Shown here piece by piece: positions 1 through 8,285 of a DNA stretch of 17,358 nucleotides. Below the pieces are notes generated by a model. The model was given only the letters and a program-made list of their open reading frames with translations. It did not search any database and was not told the DNA's origin. Each line of letters opens with the position of its first letter. Within the stretch, counting starts at the first letter, position 1. Where the stretch lies: positions 1 to 17,358 of the forward strand of contig JAYTDO010000324.1 in assembly GCA_043735935.1 (NCBI GenBank), written 5' to 3'. The position numbers and the translations under genes were made by a program. This DNA comes from JANLQB01 sp043735935 (GTDB lineage: Bacteria > Verrucomicrobiota > Verrucomicrobiia > Chthoniobacterales > Chthoniobacteraceae).

Positions 1-918
1 CGTCACCACATACGTCCCAGGCCTCAAATTCGTAAAGTTATACGTCCCTCCTCCCGCCGTGATCCGCGTCGCACTCACCGCGTTCCCACGATCGTCCACT
101 CCGCTCAACGTCACCGTCGCCCCGTCAATCCCGCTCTCCCCCACGTTAAACACTCCATCGTTGTTCGTGTCCGCGTACACATTCCCGCCCAACTGCGCCA
201 ACGGCAGCTCTCCAAAATTCTGCCCAGCTCCGTTGTCCCCGGCTCGAATCACGATGTTCGAGATCGTGTTGTTGTCGATCGCGTTGTTCACCGTCCCTAC
301 CGTCGTCACTCCCGTCCCAGCTGTCTCCTTGCCGTCCAGCAATCCCCCCGGCTGCGTCTCCGTCAACGTATACGTCCCAGGCCTCAGGTTCCCAAACGAA
401 TACGCCCCGGCTCCGTCCGTCACCGCCGACGTGTTGATCGCCACTCCAAGGTCGTTCGTCCCCGTCAACGTCACCGTCACCCCTCCCACTCCTGTCTCAA
501 TCGGCGAGTTCACGATCCCGTCGTTGTTCCGATCCCGATACACCGTCCCGCTCAATGTCACCGGCGGCAGCTCCCCAAAATTATACCCACTCGCGGCGGT
601 GTTCGCAGCCAGCACCACCGAGCTGATGACGTCGCTCAGCGGGTTGTTCACGGTGACGCCACCCGAGGTTCCGACCGTGTTTTTTCCATCCAGGAATCCC
701 GCCGGCTGGGTCTCCGTGATCGTGTATCCGGCCCCATTGCTCGGCCGCAGGTTTGCGAAATTGTAGACGCCGCTCGCATTCGAGGTCGTCGTGCGACTCA
801 CAGCGGCGCCGAGGTCGTTCGTGCCAGTGATGGTGATGGTGACGCCCGCGATCCCGGTCTCGCCGGCGCCGAGTTGGATTCCGTCGTTGTTCAGATCGCT
901 ATAAACCGTGCCGACGAG
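1..918 (-). repeat. Tandem SdrD-B-like domain repeats, 363-nt period
   Basis: Within the giant gene three successive domains have their equivalent valine of the GTVY/GNVY strand at residues 1132, 1253 and 1374. The spacing is exactly 121 residues (363 nt) both times. Unit boundaries on the DNA are about 918-556, 555-193 and 192 to the window edge, the last being cut. Each unit carries the D-x-NNDG calcium-binding-like loop, a TNDLG or DDRGN segment, NFxNLRP or SFGNLRP, and the first two end in NFGELP. The nucleotide sequence is also similar (for example tacgtcccaggcctca near 11 and 371), suggesting recent duplication or recombination. More copies probably lie to the left of the window. Confidence 0.85.
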
Positions 919-3900
919 GCTGGAGGTGACGATCGCGAGCGCGTAATCCTCGATCTCACCCATGCCACCGGTCCCGATGCCACGTTCGTCAATGTTGGCG
1001 GTGCCCGCATTGTCGGTGAGCGCGGCATCCGTCAGGCGCAGGCGCAGGTAACTTTGCCCGACCGTGAGTGCGGGCAGACCGCTCCAGGTCAGGGTGACGC
1101 TCTGCTGCGCCGCACCCGTGGGCACAGCCACGCTAGCCATTTCTCCCGCCTGGAAGACGCCGTCGAGATTGAAGTCGATCCAGCCGCGCAACGTGAGCGC
1201 CGCACCGGAGTTGTTGAACACGGAGACGACGGTCGAATAGGACGTGTCGCCGACGTTGAGGACCTGAAACGTCGCGATGCCGTCTTCGTCGCCGGTGGTG
1301 AGAAGGTCATCGCCGAGTGCGCTCGCGCCATTTTGCGGAACGGCTTCGGCATCGACAAGGGCACCGATGCGGATGAGAGACGAAACGGCCTCCTTCGCCG
1401 GAGTCGCAGGCGAGCCTTCAAAGCTCACCGGCGCATCACCGTAGTCGAAGATATTGATGTTAAACGCGAAGATGACGTGCGTGTCGTTCGTGCCGTTGGA
1501 TTTTGTCGTATCCTTGCCGGGAGGAGTTCCGATGATGGAGGCTGGGAGAGCGGAGTGAACCGTGGTGGCCAGATACGTCAGGCCGGTTGATTCCCCGTAA
1601 ACGACGTGGCCTTGGCCGATCAGGTCGCCCGTTTGACCGAGATAGTCGTTCTGCGCGCCGCCGATGTAGGTTGCATAATCTTTAACGGTGAGATTCCCGA
1701 AGAATGTGGCGACGAAAATATCAAGGCCGCCGCCCGCGGTGCCTTGGTAGTAGTTGCTCGCCGGGGTGGTATTCAGCACCGGGAAGGACCCGGAAGTCGT
1801 TCCGAATACGAGGATCCGATCGGCGCGGGTATCGTAAGCGATGCCGCCGATGTTATCTTCGCCAGCGCCGCCGAGGTAACTGCTTTGGAAACCAGTCCCG
1901 AGGCTGCCCGCGAGCGGGATACGCGAAACGAAGACGTCGAAAAGTCCGCCGCCGTTGGTCGTCTGGCCGCCGTTGGCCGCGCCGCCGGTGGCCACGGTGA
2001 CACCCGGCAAATTGGTCGAGTCCGTATTCCCACCCACATAGAAAAAAGTGTCGGTCGCCGTGACGACCACGGCCGTGGTGTTGGTCGTGAGCGTTCCTTC
2101 GTTCCCTGTCCCGCCGAGGTACGAAAACACGCTGAAAGCCGCGGGCTTCGTCGCCTGCTCCGGCAACACGCCGACGAGCAGTTCCGTCGTGCCAGCCGCG
2201 CCCAGAGTGGAGTCGATCGCATTCACTAGGGCGGGATACGCTCCAGCCGCGACGGTCGTCGTGGCAAAGACGAGCTTCGTCTTGTCCGGGGTGAGCGCGA
2301 TGGCGGTAAAATATTCGTCGCCACTGCCGCCGACGTAAGTCGCCCAACTCGGCGTGGGAGTCGTCGTCGCGGTGCCATAGCGGATGATGACCCCCTCGAG
2401 TCCCAGGGCGCCTCCCGCGTAGGTCGCATCCGGCCCAACATTCGCCGCAGGGATCTGCGCGATCGGGATGGCCGCGGCCACACGCCCGCCGACGTAGAAG
2501 TTATTGTTGTCCACGATCGCGACGCTGTTCAGCGAGTCCATCGTGACCGGCGATGCGTTGTACGAGCGTGTCGCGAGGTTGGCGTCGTAGATCTGGATGA
2601 CCCCCGAGTTAAACGCGAGCAACACGCGGCCATCCGGGAAAAGTTCCAAGTCCGCCGGTGTGTCAGTCGCGGCACCGTTCAACTTCTGGTTCGCGACGGC
2701 CCCGTTGTTGTTCACGATGCCGGTGGTCGTCCACGCGGTGATGTTTAAGCCCGCATTATCCAGGCGATAAATGTAGGTCTGGAAGGCGGCTGTGCCTTGC
2801 GAGAACCCAGCATTCACCTGCATGTAGCCACCAAATGAACCATTCGTAATAGTCTCCCGGACCCACCCGGACGCATACACGCCGTTGGCATTCACATTTA
2901 CTGCGAAGAGGTAAGAATCGAACGGCAGCGCGCCGTCGTTCAGATCGAAATAGGTCGCCCACGCGACATTCGGATCGATGACCAGAGGCTGATCCGCCAC
3001 GAATGCGCTCGTGAGTAAATAACGCATCTCCCCGGGCGCGTCTCCGGCCACCATCTGCGCGCCGACAGCGTGCTTGGCGCCGTCGATAACCTGATAGACC
3101 TCGGGCATCTTCAGGGTCAAATCCTGGTATCGGAGATCGAGCGACGCCGATCCGTCCGCGCCGAAGGTCAGTCCATCCTGCCCGGTGAACGCGAGGCGGA
3201 TTTGCGAATAGTCCTGCGCCTTCGCGACGATCCAATCGAACTCGAGCACTCCCTGATTGGCGGAGTACAGCCGCAGGTCCACGCCGTTGTAGACGTTGCG
3301 GATGGTGAGTTCCTTGAAAATATCCGGCGTCAGCGTGCTTCCGTCCGCCTGGTGGTAACTGCCGCTCACCCCCGAAAGTCCGCCCGGCACCATTTGCCAG
3401 TTCGCATTTGAGCCTGTGAAATAAATGTCCACCGCCTGCACGCCAAGCTGACCGGTCGCCGCGTCTTCCTGGTTCGAGATCAAACGCAGATGGTCGTCGT
3501 AAACGAGCATCGCGCCAAAGTTCGTCTTGAAACCGTAACGCGCGCCTTCGGGGAACTGGCCCACATTTTTCTCAAACCAAATCTGCGCGGTCGAATCCCG
3601 GATCACATCGCCGATCGCGGCGCGCTGGCTGTCGGTCAGCGAAGCGGAATCAGCCGCCACCGGCGCCGGAGCCGCGAGCGAGGTCGGCGCGCTCGGAGGC
3701 GGCGCCAGCGTCGGCTGGATCGTGGAAATCGTCGCCACCGTCCCATCGATCACCGGCGCGGTCGTCGTCGGCACCACCGCATCGAGGAAACCGCCGCGGG
3801 CGACGATATTCAGCGGTTGGGCCGGGTCGGTGCCTTCACCAGCCGAGAGGGTCAAATCCACCGCCGCCTTCGCCTGGGCGGGCGCGAAACTTTCAAAAGG

Positions 3901-4299
3901 AAGTTTAAGAACCAGCAGCGTATCCCCCTCACCGAAGCCCGCCGGAGCATCGACGACCTGGGCGTTGCCCGCACTGTCCGTCGCATACGGATGCAGCGCC
4001 TTGCCACCCGCGTCGAATGTGAGCTTCGTCACCTCGACGGCGTTCCCGTCGATCGTCGCCGTATTTTTACCGGGAGTGAAAGTGAGTCCGGCGGTGCCGC
4101 CGGCGTGCGCTGAATCGATGAAGACATCCACGTAGGGCCGTTGGCCCGCCGTCGTCCCCGCGTCATTATCAAACGTGACCTTGACGGGCACGACCTCACC
4201 TACCTGAGCGTGCTCAGGAGCGACGACGGTCGCGTTCGGGGCCGCATTACAGAGGATGCGGTCTTCGATCGTTTCTAGCAGGAGCGGGCGACGTGGCAT
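1..4299 (-). CDS. Giant secreted/surface protein with LEPR-XLL-like N-terminus, SBBP, GEVED and SdrD-B-like domains (partial, C-terminus outside window)
   Basis: Starting at the ATG at 4299, the frame stays open for 1433 codons and runs off the left edge, so the true protein is longer. The N-terminus has no hydrophobic signal peptide. Instead residues 5-20 read PLLLETIEDRILCNAA, resembling the LEPR-XLL motif found at the start of very large proteins in this kind of bacterium. Residues 242-250 (FEKNVGQFP) open a DUF7948-like region that ends in IDPNVAWATYF (441-451). SBBP-like beta-propeller repeats follow, with YVGG/YLGG/YIGG cores at about 655, 727, 808 and 878. A GEVED-type domain runs from DYGDAP (952) through GWIDFNLDG to GEIEDY (1114-1119). 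From about residue 1128 there are SdrD-B-like/CNA-B-like repeats of the type GTVYxDxNNDG...NFGELP. These are extracellular adhesive or stalk-forming modules. It is divergent from the tolC-secA-hlyD operon and is its likely cargo (inference). The family assignment is firm; the biological role is unknown. Confidence 0.9.
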   Translation of the reverse strand, partial: MPRRPLLLETIEDRILCNAAPNATVVAPEHAQVGEVVPVKVTFDNDAGTTAGQRPYVDVFIDSAHAGGTAGLTFTPGKNTATIDGNAVEVTKLTFDAGGKALHPYATDSAGNAQVVDAPAGFGEGDTLLVLKLPFESFAPAQAKAAVDLTLSAGEGTDPAQPLNIVARGGFLDAVVPTTTAPVIDGTVATISTIQPTLAPPPSAPTSLAAPAPVAADSASLTDSQRAAIGDVIRDSTAQIWFEKNVGQFPEGARYGFKTNFGAMLVYDDHLRLISNQEDAATGQLGVQAVDIYFTGSNANWQMVPGGLSGVSGSYHQADGSTLTPDIFKELTIRNVYNGVDLRLYSANQGVLEFDWIVAKAQDYSQIRLAFTGQDGLTFGADGSASLDLRYQDLTLKMPEVYQVIDGAKHAVGAQMVAGDAPGEMRYLLTSAFVADQPLVIDPNVAWATYFDLNDGALPFDSYLFAVNVNANGVYASGWVRETITNGSFGGYMQVNAGFSQGTAAFQTYIYRLDNAGLNITAWTTTGIVNNNGAVANQKLNGAATDTPADLELFPDGRVLLAFNSGVIQIYDANLATRSYNASPVTMDSLNSVAIVDNNNFYVGGRVAAAIPIAQIPAANVGPDATYAGGALGLEGVIIRYGTATTTPTPSWATYVGGSGDEYFTAIALTPDKTKLVFATTTVAAGAYPALVNAIDSTLGAAGTTELLVGVLPEQATKPAAFSVFSYLGGTGNEGTLTTNTTAVVVTATDTFFYVGGNTDSTNLPGVTVATGGAANGGQTTNGGGLFDVFVSRIPLAGSLGTGFQSSYLGGAGEDNIGGIAYDTRADRILVFGTTSGSFPVLNTTPASNYYQGTAGGGLDIFVATFFGNLTVKDYATYIGGAQNDYLGQTGDLIGQGHVVYGESTGLTYLATTVHSALPASIIGTPPGKDTTKSNGTNDTHVIFAFNINIFDYGDAPVSFEGSPATPAKEAVSSLIRIGALVDAEAVPQNGASALGDDLLTTGDEDGIATFQVLNVGDTSYSTVVSVFNNSGAALTLRGWIDFNLDGVFQAGEMASVAVPTGAAQQSVTLTWSGLPALTVGQSYLRLRLTDAALTDNAGTANIDERGIGTGGMGEIEDYALAIVTSSLVGTVYSDLNNDGIQLGAGETGIAGVTITITGTNDLGAAVSRTTTSNASGVYNFANLRPSNGAGYTITETQPAGFLDGKNTVGTSGGVTVNNPLSDVISSVVLAANTAASGYNFGELPPVTLSGTVYRDRNNDGIVNSPIETGVGGVTVTLTGTNDLGVAINTSAVTDGAGAYSFGNLRPGTYTLTETQPGGLLDGKETAGTGVTTVGTVNNAIDNNTISNIVIRAGDNGAGQNFGELPLAQLGGNVYADTNNDGVFNVGESGIDGATVTLSGVDDRGNAVSATRITAGGGTYNFTNLRPGTYVVT

Positions 4300-4567
4300 A
4301 AGATGGAAGGGGCAGTTACAAAAGATTCGGAGTGACGCAGCTCCATTTTTTATCAATGGGGCGTCACTCGATTCAGCTTCTTAGGTGGCTCGGGGCACAG
4401 AGAAAAACCCAACAACGGACTTTTCAATCCTATTCGTCAAGGCTTCGTGTTTTCATTTGGATAATCGGAATTTTATCGTTGCCACCGAGGCGCTTGCGCG
4501 ATTGAAACTAGCATCTGGCATACCATCGGCTTTCTTCCCGCCGAGCGAAATCCAACTTCACCTTCCA
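4300..4567. promoter_or_regulatory. Divergent intergenic region (giant gene / tolC operon)
   Basis: These 268 bp separate two divergent start codons and must hold the promoters for both the giant gene (leftward) and the tolC operon (rightward). The stretch is clearly richer in A and T than the coding DNA on either side. An open frame in register with tolC continues back to a GTG at 4385, but its composition and the lack of a signal peptide argue against translation there. I see no convincing paired -35/-10 boxes. GATAAT at 4460-4465 and TTGACG on the minus strand at 4440-4435 are isolated matches without good partners. No clear Shine-Dalgarno sequence precedes either start. Confidence 0.55.
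4330..4369. promoter_or_regulatory. Inverted repeat / stem-loop in divergent promoter region
   Basis: GAGTGACGC at 4330-4338 is perfectly complementary to GCGTCACTC at 4361-4369. Inside it CCATT (4343-4347) pairs with AATGG (4355-4359), leaving a short A/T-rich loop and a small internal bulge. It lies 31 bp upstream of the giant gene's ATG and about 200 bp upstream of tolC. No gene ends here and no T-run follows either arm, so it is unlikely to be a terminator. It could be a repressor or activator operator shared by the divergent genes, or a 5' UTR hairpin in the giant gene's transcript. Confidence 0.5.
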
Positions 4568-6361
4568 ATGCGACATCACTCCACGCCTTCGATCCTGTGC
4601 TCCGTTCTGTGCGCAGCCACCTTTGCTTTTGCCGAGGAACCGCCGCCGCTCCCGAGCGACCCCAGCCCGAACGAGCCTGCGATCCTCGATCAATATCGCG
4701 GAGAAATCTCCAAGATCGCTCGCAACCCTCGCAGCTTCGCGAAAGTGACCGACGCCAAAATCCCCAGCGATTTTGCCCCCTGGTGGATCCGAGGACAGCA
4801 CAACACGCTCGGCGACACCTCGAATTCGCAATCCATCACCGCCGACGACCTGTACGTCCGCGCGATCAAACACTCTTCCCAAATCCGCGTCTTCAGCGAT
4901 CTCCCGCTGATCCGCGAGACCGGAATCCAGGAAGCGAGAGGCGAATTCGACACCAACGCCTTTCTCGAAGGAAAATTCGACCGCAAAAACGATCCCGTCG
5001 GCAGCACGCTGACCACCGGCGGCGCCTCGCGTTTCCACCAGGACGAATGGTCGATGGACGCCGGCCTGAAAAAGAAACTCGTCACCGGCACCGAAGTCAC
5101 CCTCTCGCAGGATCTTTCCCGCACGGATAACAACTCGATCTACTTCGTTCCGAACCCGCAGTCCAAGGCCACACTCTCGCTCAACGTCGTCCAGCCTTTG
5201 CTCAAAGGCGCCGGCGTTTCCTACAACCGCAGCACCCTCCAGATCGCGCGCATCGATTCCGAGATCGCGATGAACGAGTTTGTCCGCCAGAGCGAATCGC
5301 ACCTGCTCGAAATCACCCGCACCTACTGGGCGCTCTACGCCGCCCGCGTCACCTATCTCCAGAAATCCAAACTCGTCGACGACACCGCCCACGTCACCGA
5401 CGAGCTCCGCGCCCGCCAGAAAGTCGACGCGCAAAAATCCCAGCTCTTCCGCGCCGAATCCGCCCTCGCCACCCGCCGCTCCGATCTCATCCGCTCCGAA
5501 TCCGCCATCCGCAACGCGCAGGAGCGCCTCAAGGCACTCACCAACGACCCCGAGTTGCTCACCTCTCCGAATGTCGAACTCGTCCCACGCGACCGCCTCG
5601 TCCTTTCAAGCGCTCCCGTCGATGCCCAGGCCGCCGCGCAGATCGCCCTCGAAAATCGGCCCGAAATCTCCCAAGCGTTCCTCCAACTCCGCGCGGCCAC
5701 CATCCGCGAGAAAATGCAGCGCAACGAACTGCTGCCCCAATTGAACCTCGTCCTGCGCGGCTCCCTCGGTGGCCTCGATGACGGCGACCTCGGCGGACCT
5801 TACGGCCGCCAATACTCGAGCGGCGGTCCCGGCTGGGGCGCCGGCTTCGTCTTCAGCGTGCCGCTGGAAAACAACATCGCCCGCGCCCGGCACGAGCGCC
5901 GCCAGCTCGAACTCCGCCAGCAGATCGACCAGGTCAAGACCACCATCGACACCGTCATGCTCGAGGTGAAAATCAGCGCCCGCGAAGTCGCCACCGCCTA
6001 TCGCGAAACGCAGGCGAAGTTCGCCGCCGTCAAAGCCTTCGGCGAAGACATCGAAACCCTGCGCGCCCGCCGCGCACTCCAGACCTCCTCGCCCGCGCCC
6101 GGCGCCGACGAATCCTCGCAGACCGCCAGCTTCCTCGACACGCTCCTCGACAGCCAGGATCGCCAGACGCTCGCCGACGAAGACTTCATCCGTGCCGCCG
6201 CAAACTACCAGATCGCCATCGTCAATCTCGAGCGCGCGAAAGGTAAACTGCTCTCTTACAAAAACGTCACCGTCGTCCGCGACCGCGACGACGCGGGCCT
6301 CCCGCTCCTTTATCTCCAAAAGGGCGGCGGCAGCGGCAAGAGCACGGCCCCGGGCAAATAA
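4568..6361 (+). CDS. TolC-family outer-membrane efflux/secretion channel
   Basis: The 597-residue product is a TolC-like outer-membrane factor, the exit duct for type I secretion and tripartite efflux. I chose the ATG at 4568 because it begins a typical signal peptide (MRHHSTPSILCSVLCAATFAFA, with cleavage before EEPPPL). The open frame extends further upstream only with non-signal-like sequence. Family features are a QPLLKGAG segment near residue 213 and long heptad-like helices rich in Ala, Arg, Glu and Gln on both halves. The second half has a region with NELLPQLNL, a Gly-rich strand and VPLENNIARARHE, which is typical of the TolC repeat. It lacks an obvious lipobox, although cysteines occur in the signal peptide. 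It is the first gene of the plus operon, with the SecA-like gene starting 43 bp downstream after a GC-rich gap. No ABC or RND pump gene accompanies it, so the partner pump is inferred to be the neighbouring SecA/M50-HlyD proteins. Confidence 0.9.
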   Translation: MRHHSTPSILCSVLCAATFAFAEEPPPLPSDPSPNEPAILDQYRGEISKIARNPRSFAKVTDAKIPSDFAPWWIRGQHNTLGDTSNSQSITADDLYVRAIKHSSQIRVFSDLPLIRETGIQEARGEFDTNAFLEGKFDRKNDPVGSTLTTGGASRFHQDEWSMDAGLKKKLVTGTEVTLSQDLSRTDNNSIYFVPNPQSKATLSLNVVQPLLKGAGVSYNRSTLQIARIDSEIAMNEFVRQSESHLLEITRTYWALYAARVTYLQKSKLVDDTAHVTDELRARQKVDAQKSQLFRAESALATRRSDLIRSESAIRNAQERLKALTNDPELLTSPNVELVPRDRLVLSSAPVDAQAAAQIALENRPEISQAFLQLRAATIREKMQRNELLPQLNLVLRGSLGGLDDGDLGGPYGRQYSSGGPGWGAGFVFSVPLENNIARARHERRQLELRQQIDQVKTTIDTVMLEVKISAREVATAYRETQAKFAAVKAFGEDIETLRARRALQTSSPAPGADESSQTASFLDTLLDSQDRQTLADEDFIRAAANYQIAIVNLERAKGKLLSYKNVTVVRDRDDAGLPLLYLQKGGGSGKSTAPGK

Positions 6362-6404
6362 CACCGCCTTCCGCCCGCCCGCGCGGGTCCCGGCCGTCGA
6401 TCCC

Positions 6405-8285
6405 ATGTTCCTCGGCTTCGATCTCCTCACGCCACCGCCCGAGCGTCGTTTCGCGACCGCGGTGGCCCTGACCCAGGGCAGGCTCGGCGAACTCCGCGCC
6501 GAGTCCGACAGCCGGCTCCGCGAGCACGCCGATGCCTTGCGTCAGGAAGCGCGGAATCGAGAGGACCGTCCCGGTTTCGACAGCGACGCGATCGCCCTCG
6601 TCGCCGAATCCGTCCGCCGGACGCACGGCCTCACGCCTTACGCCGTCCAGATCCTCGCCGCCCACAGCCTCGCTTCGGGAAATCTCGCAGAGATGGCCAC
6701 CGGCGAGGGAAAGACGCTCGTCGCGCTCTTGCCGGCATTCGCATTCGCCCTGCAAGGCCGCGGCGCCCACGTCGCCACCGTCAACTCCTACCTCGCCGAA
6801 CGCGACTGCGCCTTCGCGACGCCGGCCTTCGAGCGCCTCGGACTCACTGTCGGCCTGCTCGCCGAACGGGCGCAAAATCCCGCCAAACGCGCCGCCTACG
6901 CCTGCGACATCACGTACGGCGTCGGCACTGAATTCGGCTTCGATTACCTCCGCGATCAACTCGCCATCCGCGCCCTCGGCGATGTGCGCCCGCGTTTCCA
7001 CAAACTCCTCCTCGGTCACGGCCAGCCACGCCCCGACACCGTCCAGCGCGGACACGCCTTCGCCGTCATCGACGAAGCCGACAGCGTGCTCATCGACGAA
7101 GCGCGCAGTCCGCTCATCATCGCCTCCGGCGCAAAATCGCCGAGCACGACACCCGAGCTTTACCACCTCGCCGACCACATCGCGGCGCGCCTGCTCCCGG
7201 ACGAAGATTTCACGCGCGACGACCACTCCCAGCGGCTCTCGCTCACGCCCGAAGGCCACCGACGCGCGCTCGATCAGCTCACCGACGACGTCCTGCCGCA
7301 TCTCCGGCGGCTTTGGTCCAGCTACATCGAGCAGGCGCTCCGCGCGCGGCGCCAGTTCAAGCGCGACGTCCACTACGTCATCGCCGACGACGCCGTCGCC
7401 ATCGTCGATGAATTCACCGGTCGCCTGTGCCCGGACCGCACTTGGCGCGAAGGCCTGCATCAGGCCGTCGAAGCCGCCGCGCGCGTCACGATCACCGAGG
7501 AAAATCTTTCCGAGGCCACGATCACGCGACCCGCCTACTTCCGGCTTTACGATCGCATCTGCGGCATGACCGGCACCGCGCTCGAAGCCTCCGGCGAGCT
7601 GCGCGAATGTTACCAGCTCGCGACCCAGGTCATCCCGCTCAACCGGCCATCGCGGCGCGTCGAACTGCCCGATCGTGTTTTCAAAACACGCTCCGCAAAA
7701 CTCGCGGCCATCGCCCGCGAAGTCGCCGCGCGGAACGCGAACGATCAGCCCATCCTCATCGGCACACGCACGATCGAAAACAGCGAGGCGCTCGTCGAAG
7801 CCCTCATCCCGCTGCGGATTCCGCTGCGCCTGCTCAATGCAAAACAGGACGCCGAGGAGGCCGCCATCATCGAGCGGGCGGGGGAACCCGGCACACTCAC
7901 CATCGCCACCAACATGGCCGGCCGCGGCGCGCACATCCCCGTTCCGGAGGAAAGCGTGCGCGCCGGCGGCCTTCACGTCATCGGGCTCGAGCGCCACGAA
8001 AGCGCGCGCGTCGATCGCCAGCTCACCGGGCGCACCGCCCGCCAGGGCCAGCCCGGCAGCAGCCAGTTTTTTCTTTCCCTCGACGATGATCTCCTCACCC
8101 GCCACGACCCGGCCCTCGCGGCCCGCCTCGCTTCGCAACCAGACGATGCTCACGGCGAACTCCCCGCAAATGTCGCCTCGCATTTCCGCCGCGTGCAGCG
8201 AAGAGTCGAATCCGCCGACCGCGACCTTCGGCGACAACTCGCCCATTATGACCAATGGCTCGACGAGCTTAAACAAGCGCTCTAG
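6405..8285 (+). CDS. Shortened SecA-paralogue ATPase (accessory SecA-like)
   Basis: The 626-residue product is clearly SecA-like but far shorter than the roughly 850-950 residues usual for housekeeping SecA. Visible motifs are Walker A MATGEGKT (97-104), YGVGTEFGFDYLRD (171-184) and the DEAD-type Walker B VIDEADSVLIDEAR (221-234). The region after it, containing LTPEGH and FKRDVHYVIADD, corresponds to the preprotein-crosslinking domain. Then come VDEFTGR (334-340), GMTGTA (387-392), ATNMAGRG (501-508) and GGLHVIGLERHES plus GRTARQGQPGSS in the second motor domain. Only about 65 residues follow, so the helical wing and most of the scaffold are missing. The C-terminal CxC zinc tail is also absent. 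The usual NQLRGRSGRQGDPGSS has diverged to RQLTGRTARQGQPGSS. The ATPase motor looks functional. The position between tolC and hlyD suggests a specialised secretion ATPase rather than general export. The start is the ATG at 6405, whose sequence FDLLTPPPERRF begins the conserved part; no Shine-Dalgarno sequence is visible. Confidence 0.88.
   Translation: MFLGFDLLTPPPERRFATAVALTQGRLGELRAESDSRLREHADALRQEARNREDRPGFDSDAIALVAESVRRTHGLTPYAVQILAAHSLASGNLAEMATGEGKTLVALLPAFAFALQGRGAHVATVNSYLAERDCAFATPAFERLGLTVGLLAERAQNPAKRAAYACDITYGVGTEFGFDYLRDQLAIRALGDVRPRFHKLLLGHGQPRPDTVQRGHAFAVIDEADSVLIDEARSPLIIASGAKSPSTTPELYHLADHIAARLLPDEDFTRDDHSQRLSLTPEGHRRALDQLTDDVLPHLRRLWSSYIEQALRARRQFKRDVHYVIADDAVAIVDEFTGRLCPDRTWREGLHQAVEAAARVTITEENLSEATITRPAYFRLYDRICGMTGTALEASGELRECYQLATQVIPLNRPSRRVELPDRVFKTRSAKLAAIAREVAARNANDQPILIGTRTIENSEALVEALIPLRIPLRLLNAKQDAEEAAIIERAGEPGTLTIATNMAGRGAHIPVPEESVRAGGLHVIGLERHESARVDRQLTGRTARQGQPGSSQFFLSLDDDLLTRHDPALAARLASQPDDAHGELPANVASHFRRVQRRVESADRDLRRQLAHYDQWLDELKQAL

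Noticed and set aside
1..918. CRISPR or insertion-sequence repeats
   Set aside because: The repeats are 363 nt long, contiguous, in frame and code for protein domains; no short direct repeats with unique spacers or transposase were seen anywhere in the window.
874..2229. Plus-strand open frames (874-1590 and 1606-2229) under the giant gene
   Set aside because: They lie opposite GEVED and SBBP domains that are clearly coding on the minus strand, and their translations have Arg-rich shadow composition.
4435..4465. Isolated promoter-like boxes (TTGACG on minus at 4440-4435; GATAAT on plus at 4460-4465)
   Set aside because: Neither has a convincing partner box at 16-18 bp spacing, so no promoter is called.
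4385..4567. 61-codon upstream extension of the TolC frame from a GTG
   Set aside because: Composition changes to non-coding-like and the extension would bury a good signal peptide that starts at the ATG at 4568.
6378..6387. GC palindrome CCCGCGCGGG in the tolC-secA gap as a terminator
   Set aside because: It is short, has no loop and no T-run, and is followed 17 bp later by the next gene of the same operon.
6267..8276. Long minus-strand open frame (669 codons) opposite the SecA-like gene
   Set aside because: It is antisense to a gene with clear SecA motifs, has low-complexity Gly/Asp/Glu-rich translation and no recognisable domains; this is usual for GC-rich DNA.
6405..8285. Housekeeping preprotein translocase SecA
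   Set aside because: It is far too short, lacks the wing/scaffold and zinc tail, and sits in a TolC-HlyD operon.
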